Part shown: in pieces, positions 32,755 through 43,478 of the stretch
Numbering within the stretch: the first letter of the stretch is position 1
How the letters are laid out: each line of letters starts with the position of its first letter
Source of the DNA: Macrosoma leucophasiata
Taxonomy: Eukaryota > Arthropoda > Insecta > Lepidoptera > Hedylidae
Assembly: GCA_036365455.1 (NCBI GenBank)
Contig: JAWQUS010000008.1
Coordinates: forward strand, 13,437,501 to 13,501,500
Direction of reading: 5' to 3'
DNA length: 64,000 nt
The notes under the pieces: model-generated
The model's input: only the letters and a program-made list of their open reading frames with translations
What the model was told of the DNA's origin: nothing
Database searches by the model: none
Program-made: the position numbers and the translations under genes

Positions 32755-33030
32755 ATATATGTATGTATGTATGTATCTTCACGCCAGGTCCCAAACGGGG
32801 TAGGCAGAGAGTGTAGAGCGCCAGACATCCCGGTTCTGACAAACCTCTCGTGCCTCGTCTACCTTCATCATTCTCTTCATACATGCACGCCGATTCCTAA
32901 GACTTTTGACACCACCATCAGACAGAACTCGACCTATTATAGGATATATAGTAATAGTTATAGCCACAGGGGGGAGTCAGGCCTTGGGGGCGTCAGGGTT
33001 TCATGGCACACGGGTGCTACACGAGCTAGA
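32755..33030. repeat. LINE/SINE 3'-type repeat with GTAT microsatellite
   Basis: (GTAT)n at 32758-32776 is followed by CCCAAACGGGGTAGGCAGAG, which resembles the hairpin segment CCCCGAAGGGGTAGGCAGAG of the SINE at 25527-25894, read in the same direction. The microsatellite next to it suggests a retroposon 3' tail. The limits are approximate. Confidence 0.5.
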
Positions 33031-33088
33031 GCCGCCCCTGGGTCTTAAGTTGCACGCCTCTGTGATAGTTATTACAGGGCCTTACATA
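33031..33088 (+). repeat. Family B copy, left part (split by mariner)
   Basis: GCCCCTGGGTCTTAAGTTG ... GTGATAGTTATTACAGGGCC TTACATA is the proximal half of a family B copy. It continues after the mariner at 34317. Confidence 0.65.
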
Positions 33089-34316
33089 TAAGGTTGGGAA
33101 AAAAGTTTCTTCGCATTTTTTAAGATTATTCAAAACATTTTTTAATATATTTTATTTAAATTTAACTAAAGTATGTATGTACCATTTTGTTCGATAACCT
33201 TTTGCCATCTTGTAGGTAGGGACATGATCCCATTGCTATAAAAATTTTGGGACTTCTCATCAAAATACCGCGACAAGTGGATTTGGCAGTCCTCTCGTGA
33301 TGTTAAAGAATTCTGAAGAGACCGAAACAGGTGGAAATCTGAAGGTGCAAGGTCAGGACTATACGGCGGATGCATTAACACCTCCCAGCCAAACTCTCTT
33401 AATTTTTGCTGAGTGGCTATAGATGTGTGAGGTCTAGCGTTATCATGATGAAACACCACCCACACCCCTTCTGTTGATCAATTCCGGCCGCTTTCTCTCA
33501 ACTTCTTGCTTTAATCTCATCAGTTGTTCGCAGTAGAGTTCAGAATCGATAGTCCTGCCTGGTGGTAATAGCTCATAATGAATACTGCCTTTCCAATCCC
33601 ACCACACACACAAAATAAGGTGATGTCTCGCCACAGTCTGTGAAGCCTGACCGGCCTTTGACCACGACCTTTTTCGCACGTTCTTGTCGGACGTGATCCA
33701 CTTTTCATCACCAGTTATCAGCTTCTTCAAAAATGATTCGGTTTCATTACGTCGTAATAAAGAATCACAAATGAGTACACGGTTCATTAGGTTTCTTTCA
33801 GTGAGCTCGTGAGGTACCCAAATATCGAGCTGTTTTTTGTACCCAGCTTTTTTCAAATGCGCCAAAACTGTTTTGTGATCAATTCTCAGATCTTCAGCTA
33901 CGTCGTAACTACTGATATGTCGATCTTGCTCCACTTTTTCAAAAATGGCATCCATTTTATCTGTGATAGGGCGACCAGAGCGAGGTGCATCTTTGACATC
34001 AAAATTTCCGGATTGAAAACGCTTAAACCAAATTTGTGCTACTCTCACAGACACTGCACTAGGTCCATAAACATCGCATTTTTTTTGTAGTAATATTTTA
34101 AAATGTATCGAATTTCTTCATTAGATTCACTCATCTTGACAGTACGAAAAACAAATGAAAATCACACATTTGCCTAATTTGAATTTCGAATTATGTTCTT
34201 TAAAATTTTAACTTTCAATGATACCAAAACCAGCCAGATACAAATACTACAGCCAAAGAGATTTTATTACAAGTTCATACATACTATAATGCGAAAAGAC
34301 TTTTTCCCCAACCTAT
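33089..34316 (-). mobile_element. Mariner (Tc1/mariner superfamily) DNA transposon, defective
   Basis: Terminal inverted repeats are recognisable: the left reads AAGGTTGGGAAAAAAGTTTC (33090 inward), and the right end is the complement of TAGGTTGGGGAAAAAGTCTT (ending ~34315). The total is ~1.23 kb, normal for mariner. TA flanks both ends, and outside it the interrupted family B sequence rejoins correctly, so the boundaries are well supported. The transposase inside is frameshifted (separate entry), so it can move only if supplied in trans, and the inverted repeats have also diverged. Confidence 0.9.
33166..34134 (-). pseudogene. Mariner transposase pseudogene (D,D34D)
   Basis: This would be the DDD transposase that cuts and pastes the surrounding mariner. 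The start is ATG at 34134 (MSESNEEIRYILKYYYKK). A deletion and frame change follow, then AQIWFKRFQSGNFDVKDAPR and SGRP, the linker between the helix-turn-helix domains. Next are the first catalytic aspartate in ITGDEKWI, a second frame change near 33450-33465 that looks like a 4-base duplication (GTGG), and then FHHDNARPH (second Asp) and [13 protein letters not shown] (third Asp). There are 34 residues between the second and third Asp, the mariner D,D34D signature. Catalytic residues are all present but the reading frame is broken at least twice, so no active enzyme is expected. Confidence 0.9.
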
Positions 34317-34415
34317 TATTACCATCTCACTACCGAAACTCTACAGTGCTGAACAGTACTGCTGTGTTACTTCCGCCCTCAAGCTTTGACACTGGAGCTC
34401 TACCATCAGTAAAAG
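34317..34415 (+). repeat. Family B copy, right part (split by mariner)
   Basis: Resumes with TTACCATCTCAC, ACTCTACAGTGCTGAAC and GGAGCTCTACCATCAGTAAAAG, the distal half of family B in the same orientation as 33031-33088. Confidence 0.65.
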
Positions 34416-34642
34416 TAATTAAAACCAAATAAAAAAACATGCATCCAAAAAAGAACTAAACAAAGAACTAAGGTACTGCCACCTGAGATGGCCCACTGTA
34501 TTGTAAGCCCAAGTACCAGAAACAACACAAGATGCATTCATAGCGCGTCGATCTAAAGTCACGTGAATTAAGGACCAATATGAACGCGGAACGTGTAATC
34601 TTTTTTTTAGTTTCACTTACTAATCATATAATATGTTAAGAA

Positions 34643-34900
34643 CTAGCTGTCACCCGCGGTTCCGCCCGCGTGTAGGTCGCTTTTCGCGTAACATGTGATA
34701 ACTCATCAAATCATCCCATGGCATCCCACAGGAACATTTTTTTGGGATAGAAACTGTCCTATGTGTTAATCCAAGTTATCCTCTATGTGTGTGCCAAATT
34801 TGCTGAAAAAAAAGTGCTGAAATTGACTAGGTATAAACCACGGAATAGACAAATAAGGATGGAAAGGCCTTTGCTTCAATTTAGTATTAGAACCAGTGTA
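34643..34900 (-). mobile_element. Helitron-like element fragment
   Basis: The minus strand ends CGCGGGCGGAACCGCGGGTG then ACAGCTAG|T at 34643, the hairpin-plus-CTAG terminus of lepidopteran Helitrons. The hairpin stem CGCGGG/CCGCGG is well preserved. The 5' end is not identified and the right limit is approximate. Confidence 0.6.
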
Positions 34901-36734
34901 TAAATGTAACACCATCTCCACAATCACGCACACATTAATCCTCAGGGCAGCTATTCGTTTGAGTTAGTTTGCATACTAAGATGTAACGCCCGTAGACAAT
35001 AAACACTCGCACGCACACAACAATATACTCACCAATAAACTAGTCGAAGTGTAGCGGACGCATTACATGCTGTACATTGCAAGCGGAGACAGTAATAGCG
35101 TTAATTGAGCGAGTGCTTAACGGGCAATGTATTCGCTAGCAGTAACGTTTAAATAATGCAGTTTAAGTTCGAATATTCATATTCCATTGTATAATTATAT
35201 GTTTTTTACAAGTATTATAACAATAAATGTTATTTGTGACTTACCGATGAAAAGATATACCTCCTCTCTTTATACTTGAGGTCTGACATAACATATTACA
35301 TGTTAAAATTGGCACTACATGGTATTCTATCAAGAGATGCGTCGTTCGAAGCAGTCTACACGACCCTACGAGCGGCGATCGAATGGTTCTGCCGAACTGT
35401 GTGTGTTCACGCAAGTTGTTGTGCGCTTGCCACGCCCACATTACCATTCCATCTTTATTTATCTATTCCGTGGTATAACTATAGTCAATTTCATCTTGAA
35501 TTCACGTTGATCAATCAAAAAGACTGCAATTTGCAATTTTCTGTATCTTTTAAATCCGGAAGTGATTATTTTCGTAATAAATAGATTATGTAACTAACAG
35601 GGCCTTATCAGACATACCATGTTTAGTAAGGCCTCTAGGAAGGGTTTTAAAAAAAGGTTAACTCGTAATTATTCATCACAACTCTTAAGTATTTTTATTT
35701 TTATTAAGATCAAAGCTTTCATAACCATTTCTTTTATTGTATTGAGATCATAAAATAAAGAAGATAGGTATTTTATAATATCAGCCCAGCTAGCGTTACC
35801 TTACATTAAACTTAATATAAGTATAGTTAAGTACCTAATTAATAAGTAGTATCAATAGAACGTCTCATCACAGTCTAAAGAAAACGAACTTGTTAATTAC
35901 CTATTTTACACAATGACAAGTCAGAGCTTATGAAAAGAAAAAGAGACATTCTTTTCCATTCACTGACTGACCATTGAAAATTGATTTCAATGGTATTAAT
36001 GATCATAACGAACGAATTATACAAAGCTACGAGAACATCGAAAAACATGATTGAGCTTTATCGTTATTCTTGTGCGTACATAAAAACTGAAAATATATTG
36101 AGAGAAAAAATTGTCACGATAGAAAATAAGTGGCTTCATCTAAAATATTAACCGTCTTTAACTGAAACTAGGGCAATATATTGCCAAGTAGTTATGAATG
36201 ACTGATTCACACAACGTGTTACGTTCTTCCCATGACGCGTCGGTGAGTAGACTTAAAATTGAGGTCGTGAGACTGAGAACACCTCAAAAATTATTTTCTT
36301 AATATAAAATCAACAACTTGAAATTATTTGAATCTAGGACATTGATATACAGGGCTTATTGTATATCATTGATCTAGGTATATAAAATTATAATGACTAA
36401 TGATCGACCAATGGTCGTAATTCGACCGCAATACATAATTACAATTATGCATAAAATAGGTATACCTAGAACCCACAGGCTGGTACACAGCACAATGATA
36501 TCAATATGTTTGACTTATTACCTATATACTTTAAAAGCGTTATTTTTGAATTTCGTATATTAGCGTTCTGTACTTCTTCTACATTATAAACTATAAGTGT
36601 GCCAAATTACATAAGCGGACGGAGGACCGTCCGCGCAAATTTTGTAGTCCTAAAAGTGGTGAAATGTTTTTGCTTTTAGTTCGAGACATAGAAATCTAAA
36701 TAACAAGACAATTTCTATTTCGCTAAAACGGATA
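34901..36734. other. Unassigned DNA
   Basis: 1.8 kb without a recognised gene. A moderately GC-rich patch at 35330-35450 lies in an ORF (35276-35584, plus, 102 codons) that shows no motif. The rest is AT-rich and free of identified repeats. Confidence 0.35.
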
Positions 36735-37310
36735 GCGGTTTAGCGGGGTACCGGATACCGGATATCCGGACCTTCATCGCGTTACATACCTACATGACGC
36801 GATCAGTTTGATTTGAATATAGGTATGGATACCGGTAAACGAGATCATTAAATTTTGTATTCAATGTTCCTATTGGTAATCACTTAATCAGTTAATTTGA
36901 ATTAGTATTCATTGTCATGATTTGCTAATTCTTTTTTTTTTCCACTACTAACTAGCGTTTACAGCGAAATGCTATTTTCAGAAGCCGGTCTAGTACCGAT
37001 ACGAAGCTCAGCGGAGTCGCCTCTTACCAACAATTGCGGAAAATTTGGTACTCATTACCTACTCATTCACTACAATTTTAAACTTATAAACTTTAGGTCT
37101 GCTTTGTATATTATTTTTTTTTAGATCTGCGAATATAAAATAAAGGTTGTTCATGACTTATTGGTATGATTTGCCTTGTGTAAAATAATGAGTTTTTTTT
37201 TTATTTTACTATCTGGCATCCGGCCGGATACTAAATAACTATCCGGTATCCGGTCGGATCGTGATTACAAGGCTGGATTGGCCGTATACTGAATAGTTAC
37301 CGGAAAGTCG
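36735..37310. repeat. Sequence rich in TATCCGG/CCGGATA strings
   Basis: Clusters of palindromic strings occur at 36744-36770 (GGTACCGGATACCGGATATC) and 37215-37262 (CATCCGGCCGGATACTAAAT, ACTATCCGGTATCCGG), with TATACTGAATAGTTACCGG at 37284. CCGG-centred palindromes of this kind recur in animal interspersed repeats. The element class is unknown. Confidence 0.4.
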
Positions 37311-37335
37311 TATTTTTCTTTCCATTTTTCTTTAT
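37311..37335 (+). repeat. Orphan SINE-type tail
   Basis: ATTTTTCTTTCCATTTTTCT followed by TTATA is the same tail as at 16975-17001 and 31798-31825, here without the tRNA-like head. It may be a very short truncated insertion. Confidence 0.5.
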
Positions 37336-39112
37336 AAAAGTAATTATACTATTTTTATTATTATACATTTAAGTTTTATTCAGCACATTAGAGGTTTAAA
37401 ATAGGACGAAAAGCTACCAGAAAAGACAGGCGCTGTGCGCTTTTGCTGATTGCTCTTGGCGGGGGCACGATCACGCAACCAGAGACTTAAATAAAAATGT
37501 TTCAATAGAAGCAATTGTATATTTACTACCTATTTTGATTTAACAATATCTTTTCCATGTGGGTTAATAGAAACGAATTCCATTAGTTTTGTTTACCACT
37601 CTTCGTTAAAGAAGTGCGGTGCTTCGTAACATACGCACATACGATAAAATGAAGCGTGCGCAGAGTTATCGAAAGAACCAAAATAGAACGCAACACAGTA
37701 AGTATAAAATATACACACATGTCTACGCGTTACATCCGTGAAAATAGTAAATACCTATCACATTTTTTCTATCTAGGCTATTTAGGTACGAATGTGAAGA
37801 TTAAGATGCGTCCGTTAGTGTCTAAGGATTCTTTTTTCAAGTAGTAATCTCAAGTAACTCATGAGATGAAAAACGAAATAAATGAACTGCTATACAGTCT
37901 TAAGTTCGAATAATTTGCATAGGCCATAGGCAATGTATAGAATGTACTAAAAAAGTTGGTAGGAATAATAAAATGATTTATCTCCAACGGGTATGTACTA
38001 GTATGTAGTGTATCTAACCGTCTAACGCCTATTGACTAAATCGATAGTTTCAATACAAAGAGTATGCAAGGTAAAAGCTCTCGTCGATCGGTTATGGTGG
38101 CGGTCGAGAATGCCGCCGGACCAGTCCAGATGTTGGCGACGCAATAATATCCATTGGCCGTTCCCGTAACTGCATGGACTTGCACCGTTTTGAACAGCCT
38201 TATTATTCTCAACTTAGCCGCATCCACACTGTGCAATTTGATTGTAACGAGTGTTGGCCGATCGCAAGAATTCAAACCATGATAATTTGTGAAGAGTTTG
38301 ACGACAAAAGTTTTTACAGCTCTTCTGCTAACTAAATAACAGAACCTATTTATAAAAAGAAAAAATATGGTTCTCATTCAATCAACAAACTTTTTAAAGT
38401 ATTTATCTGTTTCAATATTTAAGAATACATTCAGAAATTACAGAAGAGGTGCAGTAAGGGGCTTTATCGCTGAGACAGCGATTTTTTCGAAGCAACCTGG
38501 TAAATGGATAATAGTTGAAGAAGCAGGTAAGGTGTACTAAATTAATGTTATAGCTGTGTAGCAGTACACTAACTAAATATAAAAAGCTATTAAAATATTA
38601 TATGGCAGTGAAGACAGTTATACTGAAGGGGCACTAATCTGATGAATATCCCAAAAGGCAAGAGGAAGAGAAGGTTGTGCATAAATATGATATACTCAGA
38701 TAATAATATTTTTCTTGAAAGAATCTATGGTCTGAATCTTTCAAATTGATACTAGTAAACTAATCCAAAGACGCACAGTATCGACAGAAAAAGATTTGTG
38801 GTATAAATGAGAAAAAAATTATAACGCAACTTTTTCATCAATTTCATTTGTACGCTCATCGACTCTCCCGTCAACTTCTGTTCAAAAGTGGAAAAATAAT
38901 CAACCGTGAGTTACGGGTATAACACGTCAAAGATAAATTTTGTATGTACCAAAACTGGCATGCCACCCTCGCGGAGGCAAGCGTCAGTGACGGAGAAGTA
39001 TCGCCATTATCTGTCTGAAGTTTTCCTATGCGCTTTGAGACACGTGCTATTGGAGACGAAGTCGAAGTAACTAATGAACGCATGCTGAACACCTGTCTTA
39101 GTTCATTTCAAG
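37336..39112. other. Unassigned DNA, possibly including decayed Helitron sequence
   Basis: GC-richer patches at 38080-38300 and 38940-39090 have open frames without recognisable motifs. The part just upstream of 39113 may be the degraded 5' side of the Helitron helicase gene. GCTGAGACAGCGATTTTTTCG at 38470 looks repeat-like. Confidence 0.3.
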
Positions 39113-40378
39113 ATGTGGTCATTTCCACCACCGATTGAACTATCGAATATGGGTTACCAGCTCCCCAATCATCACCGAGGCAAAATTGCTATTGCCGTAG
39201 CGTCGGGAATTGCTGACACACTGCTTCCAGATAGAAAGACAGCAAACGCCATGTTTAAAATTCCCTTACATTTAGAGAGCGCCGAATCGACTGTTTTTGG
39301 TGTGTCATGTAACAGCGATAAGGGACACGTGCTCAAGGATTGCTCCCTGATTGTATGGGATGAGTGTACGATGGCCAATGGAAAGGCTGTTGAGGCCGTA
39401 GACAGAACCCTACAGGACATCCGCAGGAACGAACATTTGAGTGGGTGGTGTCACATTACTGTTCACTGACGAATTCCGGCAATCGCTACCCGTGGTAACG
39501 CGAAGATCGCGGGCTGACGAGGTGAACGCTTCGTTGAAACGATCTAAACAAGTTCGTACGCTGCGCTTGACCATTAATATGAGAGCTCGGCTAGGCGACA
39601 ATGCACGTGCTTAAGAATTTTCTGATGTCCTTCTAAGTCTTCGCGAAAGCATTCTACCAGAAGAGAGAGATGGACAGGTGGTGCTTCGTGGAGTCTCTCG
39701 GCAAAGATGTATCCAGCTTAGAAGAACTCATCCTCGGTGTCTACAGGGACATCAGTCGTATACCGCACCAGCAGAATACAACGTTTTGGGTGTGTAAGCG
39801 GGCCATTTTGACGCCCAAAAATGATCAGGCTGCAGCAATTAATAGGCAATGAGGTGGTACAGTTTACCTCCATAAATACTGTCGTCGAGCAAGATGACGC
39901 AACACATTATTCTATGTGCATTTCTGAACTTCCTGTCAGCAAGCGGACTTCCATCGCATACCATCAAGCTGAAGGTAGGTGTCCCGATTATGCTTCTTCG
40001 GAACTTATCTCCTCCGAAGTTGTATAACGGGACCCGCCTTAAAGCCATCTCGCTCCACAGACACAACATTGAGGCGGCAATTCTTACGGGTTGTGGCATT
40101 GGCGAGGCAGTATTTATTTTCCGCACGCATTCCCCTCATACCTCATAACGTCACGTTCCAGTTCAAGCGCGTACAGTTGAATGTTTGCTTCGCGATGACC
40201 ATCAATAAGTCACAGAGGCAGACATTGAGGTCAGCGGGTGTTAACCTCAGGACAAGTTGCTTCTCACACGGGCAACTGTACGTCGCTTGCTACTGCGTCA
40301 CCAGTCCTGACTCTCTTTACATTTTGGCTCCCGGCAGAATAACTACCAACGTAGTTTATAGGAAATTGTCGTAAGGTT
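39113..40378 (+). pseudogene. Helitron helicase (PIF1-like) C-terminal pseudogene
   Basis: The Rep/helicase of Helitrons unwinds DNA during rolling-circle transposition. Here only helicase parts survive, spread over several frames. They are AIAVASGIADTLLP (near 39195), LIVWDECTMANGK (Walker B/motif II), a decayed middle segment with stops, then VGVPIMLLRNLSPPKLYNGT, AAILTGCGIGEAVF, FKRVQLNVCFAMTINKSQ and SCFSHGQLYVAC, the canonical PIF1 C-terminal motifs. The protein end is at ~40372. The Walker A motif and the HUH nuclease domain are absent. It is decayed by frameshifts at about 39470, 39800, 39950 and 40110. The neighbouring Helitron-type terminus at 40651 fits one element. Confidence 0.85.
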
Positions 40379-40651
40379 TGATACCTTTGTACGTTTTTTT
40401 ACTCTTTTGTGTCCGGGAATATATTCCTGCATTATTTTTTCTATTTCCTTCTTACGATTTTACGACTGAATTCCCATAAGACTCCCTTCACTTGCTTCGC
40501 TTGCAAAAAAACTTATAATTGTTTAATGAAAGAAAAACGTTTTAATTTAATACTATTTTAAAAGTTGTTTGCTTATAATGCGACACTGGCATCTTAGGTA
40601 TGTTTGGTGCTGTACTGCCTTCACGCAGACGACGTTGCGGGCAGCAGCTAG
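40379..40651 (+). mobile_element. 3' end of the helicase-bearing Helitron
   Basis: About 270 bases after the helicase end comes ACGTTGCGGGCAGCAG then CTAG|T (40648-40652). CTGCC...GGCAG can pair upstream of it as the short terminal hairpin. Placement downstream of the helicase in the same orientation is what a Helitron predicts. Confidence 0.6.
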
Positions 40652-42375
40652 TATAATTTAATAAAATAAATAGTTTGGCGTGTTTTTGACTCTGAATTGA
40701 AATAACTGTCCGTTGAATACAATAAATGTGTACATAGATAAATAACTACGCCAACACCAGTACGGTCATGGCGATCATTGCGAATCAAGTGATAACCCGG
40801 AATCGAGTACGAAATAGAGAGGAGACAGGATTTCGATACAAGAATAGCATGAACATTATTATTAGAAAAAGTAACCAGCAAATCTAAATATAAAGAATTT
40901 TGGAAGAGTATGTCACAGTTATATGAAATAGAAAATTAATTCTTATAAAAATCGTATTCGCTCGTATTTATTTAATTTTCTTGTCACCTCACACTTCAGA
41001 TCAGCGTTTTCAATACATACAGTTGATCGTGTGTCACTTATAAATTTGTGAAGACTACTTAGTTGTAATATTCTTCCTTTTTAATTCGTCATAGGTAGAC
41101 TATTACCTTGCTTTTTTCAGACGTACAAATTTTCACTGGCTTGTCTATCCAGTACCATCGAATTCCCTTATGATTGGAACATTATACAAATATACATTGT
41201 TCGATTTGCACTCGCTTAATCAACGCTATTTTACCAACGCGGTTTGTACCTAATGTACCGATTTCTTAAAATTAAATCTTCGTTTTCGCTTGCGTGTGTC
41301 TTTTATAACGTTTTAGTCCTAGTGTGCAAAGGAATAGCTTCCCTGAGATTTGTTTATTGGTGACAGTAGACATGGTGTTGCATTTGTGTTAGAAAATAAA
41401 TAGTGGGAGTTAAGCGACGAAACTGGTCCTTATACTTAATTGAACTTAATCCAAACTTATTTATCTATTCCGCGATAAAAACTATAGCAAGAGTCAAAGA
41501 TAAGTCGTTCAACCCTAGGTGAAAAGCTTTATTTTGCCCTTTTCACACAATTAACTTTAAGTAGGTAAATTGTTTGCAATTGAGTTCACATCACATTGCC
41601 AAACCGAACGCATCGACCGAATCCGCTATCGCCTTCCTTTCCGCGAAGACCTAGACCGTTACTGATTGGTGGCCTTTGTCATCCGATAGGCTATGTTAAA
41701 GTGCCGTACATAAAATTAATATGTGTCCAGCGTAATGGCTAGCATCGCTTTGTATGTGCCACCAGGTATGTTTGCCGAGCACTTGACTCGAGAAATATTT
41801 GTGTAGCCGCACTTCGACGAAATGGCGGCTGGGCACGCTATCTTGACCAATGTGTCCAATGAATAGCATACGGAATTTCAAACAGAACGGATAACATAAA
41901 AACATGGCGCAGTTTGCAGTTCAATTTAAGATTTGCGTGGAAATCATAGGTTCCGTCTTAGTTTATTGACCTCCATTATTGTCTGTTATGTTATTTAAAA
42001 TTAATCTGTGTTTAAAAAGAAAGCAATATTTACTTATTTAAGAGTTCTGGAACGTGTTCCGATTGTAATATTGTGTTAATTTCGGTGACCATATTTGTAA
42101 GTAGTTTTGAATAAATGTCTGCCAGGAGATCTTGTACCCTATTTGTTAGTGGGTATTTCATTTTAGTAATTTATTGAATGTTCTCACCAACCTAGAAGAA
42201 ATTTTGTTCCAAGTTCACGTTAACCATTAACCATGACTGCGATCGACTGCGGCTCTGCGTACTTTTAGATCACAATGGCATAGTAATACATATACTACAT
42301 GCATAGGTAACTCATATCTGAGACACATACATAGCAAGAAAAGAGTAGTTGTAAACAAGTTTAATCATAATTTTT
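40652..42375. other. Unassigned DNA
   Basis: No gene recognised. A mildly GC-rich patch at 41740-41850 has a minus ORF (41696-41905) without motif. Confidence 0.35.
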
Positions 42376-42500
42376 ATATAGCTGACCCGGCAAACTACGT
42401 ATTGCCTCAGAATGAAATAATGTGTCAAAGGTTTGATATAATAGGTATACCATCGACGACACAACGCCGCTTCTCTCCCACAACGCCGCTTCAATCCCTA
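42376..42500 (-). repeat. Repeat with GCTGACCCGGCAAAC end
   Basis: Bases ~42380-42437 are almost identical to 53068-53126 (CCCGGCAAAC.ACGTATTGCC, CAGAATGAAATAATGTGTC, AAAGGTTTGAT). After that comes CATCGACGACACAACGCCGC, which recurs inverted at 23042-23061. On the minus strand the end resembles Helitron-like GGTCAGCTA. Confidence 0.6.
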
Positions 42501-43014
42501 GACACCTCATACAAGGCGAGCGGTTTCTGGCAAGCAATAGGCTAAATCAAGTTTATAATATCCACCATCTTATAATGCTCATTTAGTACCGACCACTTCC
42601 GTGACCTGAGTGTACGTAAAATTGTCGAAACTAAAATCGAATAAAAAATACCTCAAATATCATCGTTTAGTGTGAGATGGTTCAATAAAGCCAGTAACAA
42701 TTCTAGTTTAAATTAAGATGGTATTTATTATTACCGATTAGTATTATAATACACATTATAATCAATAAATAATAGAGAATAATATTCCTCATGTCATGGT
42801 TTGGTCTTTGACGTTTTAATAAATTAGATATCTCTTTTGTTCATATGCATCTTATTCGCTATTTCGTTTTTCATAGACGTCATGAGCATTGTCAATAATT
42901 GACATTACAGACGCATGGAAGTCTAGGGAGGCGCTTAAAGTCTTATCGATATAGGGGATGTTGGGTTAAATTGATGCAGCAAGGATAATGTCAATTAATT
43001 ATATAATGCGTACA
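42501..43014. other. Unassigned AT-rich DNA
   Basis: Nothing recognised. Confidence 0.4.
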
Positions 43015-43075
43015 AAAAACCCGGTCAAGTGCGTGTCGGGACACGCGCAGTGTCGGGTTTCGTAGTTTTTTAGGT
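43015..43075 (+). repeat. Start of a common lepidopteran interspersed repeat
   Basis: AAAACCCGGTCAAGTGCGTG TCGGG... GGGTTTCGTAG is the beginning of a very common moth repeat; related scraps are at 17341-17385 (inverted), 10518, 49600-49640 and 57908. Truncated after ~60 bp. Confidence 0.6.
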
Positions 43076-43478
43076 TTAATTAATGCAATGAAAAAAAAAA
43101 TATATATTCTATGGAGTTCTTCAAAGTATTCGAGTATTACATTTATTTGGTCGGCTATTACTCGCAAACTAGTAAAGCCAACTTAGGTTTTTTTTTTTTT
43201 TTTTTTTTTTTTTAGGTCGGGCTTTGTGTAGGCGGCCTGTCTCGAGACGGCACTAGTCTACTTCACCGGGCAATCGGCGAGCGCAGAGGGCGCTCCAGCC
43301 TAAAATTTAACGCAACTGCCTAAGGGTGACCCATGCGGGTCCGTGCCTCGGCTTAGGTCGTTGCGGAGAGACATATGAGACATATGCGATTATGGGCGGT
43401 GCAACTTTCGCTCTACTCCATTCGGTTGGCGATAACCGGAATGTCATCGGCCTCGCGGGGCCGGAGATAGGGTCGGGA

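Noticed and set aside
33089..34316. Active mariner
   Set aside because: The transposase reading frame is broken at least twice and the two inverted repeats differ.
35276..35584. 102-codon plus-strand ORF as a host exon
   Set aside because: No splice-site pair, domain or repeat signature. ORFs of this size occur by chance at this base composition.
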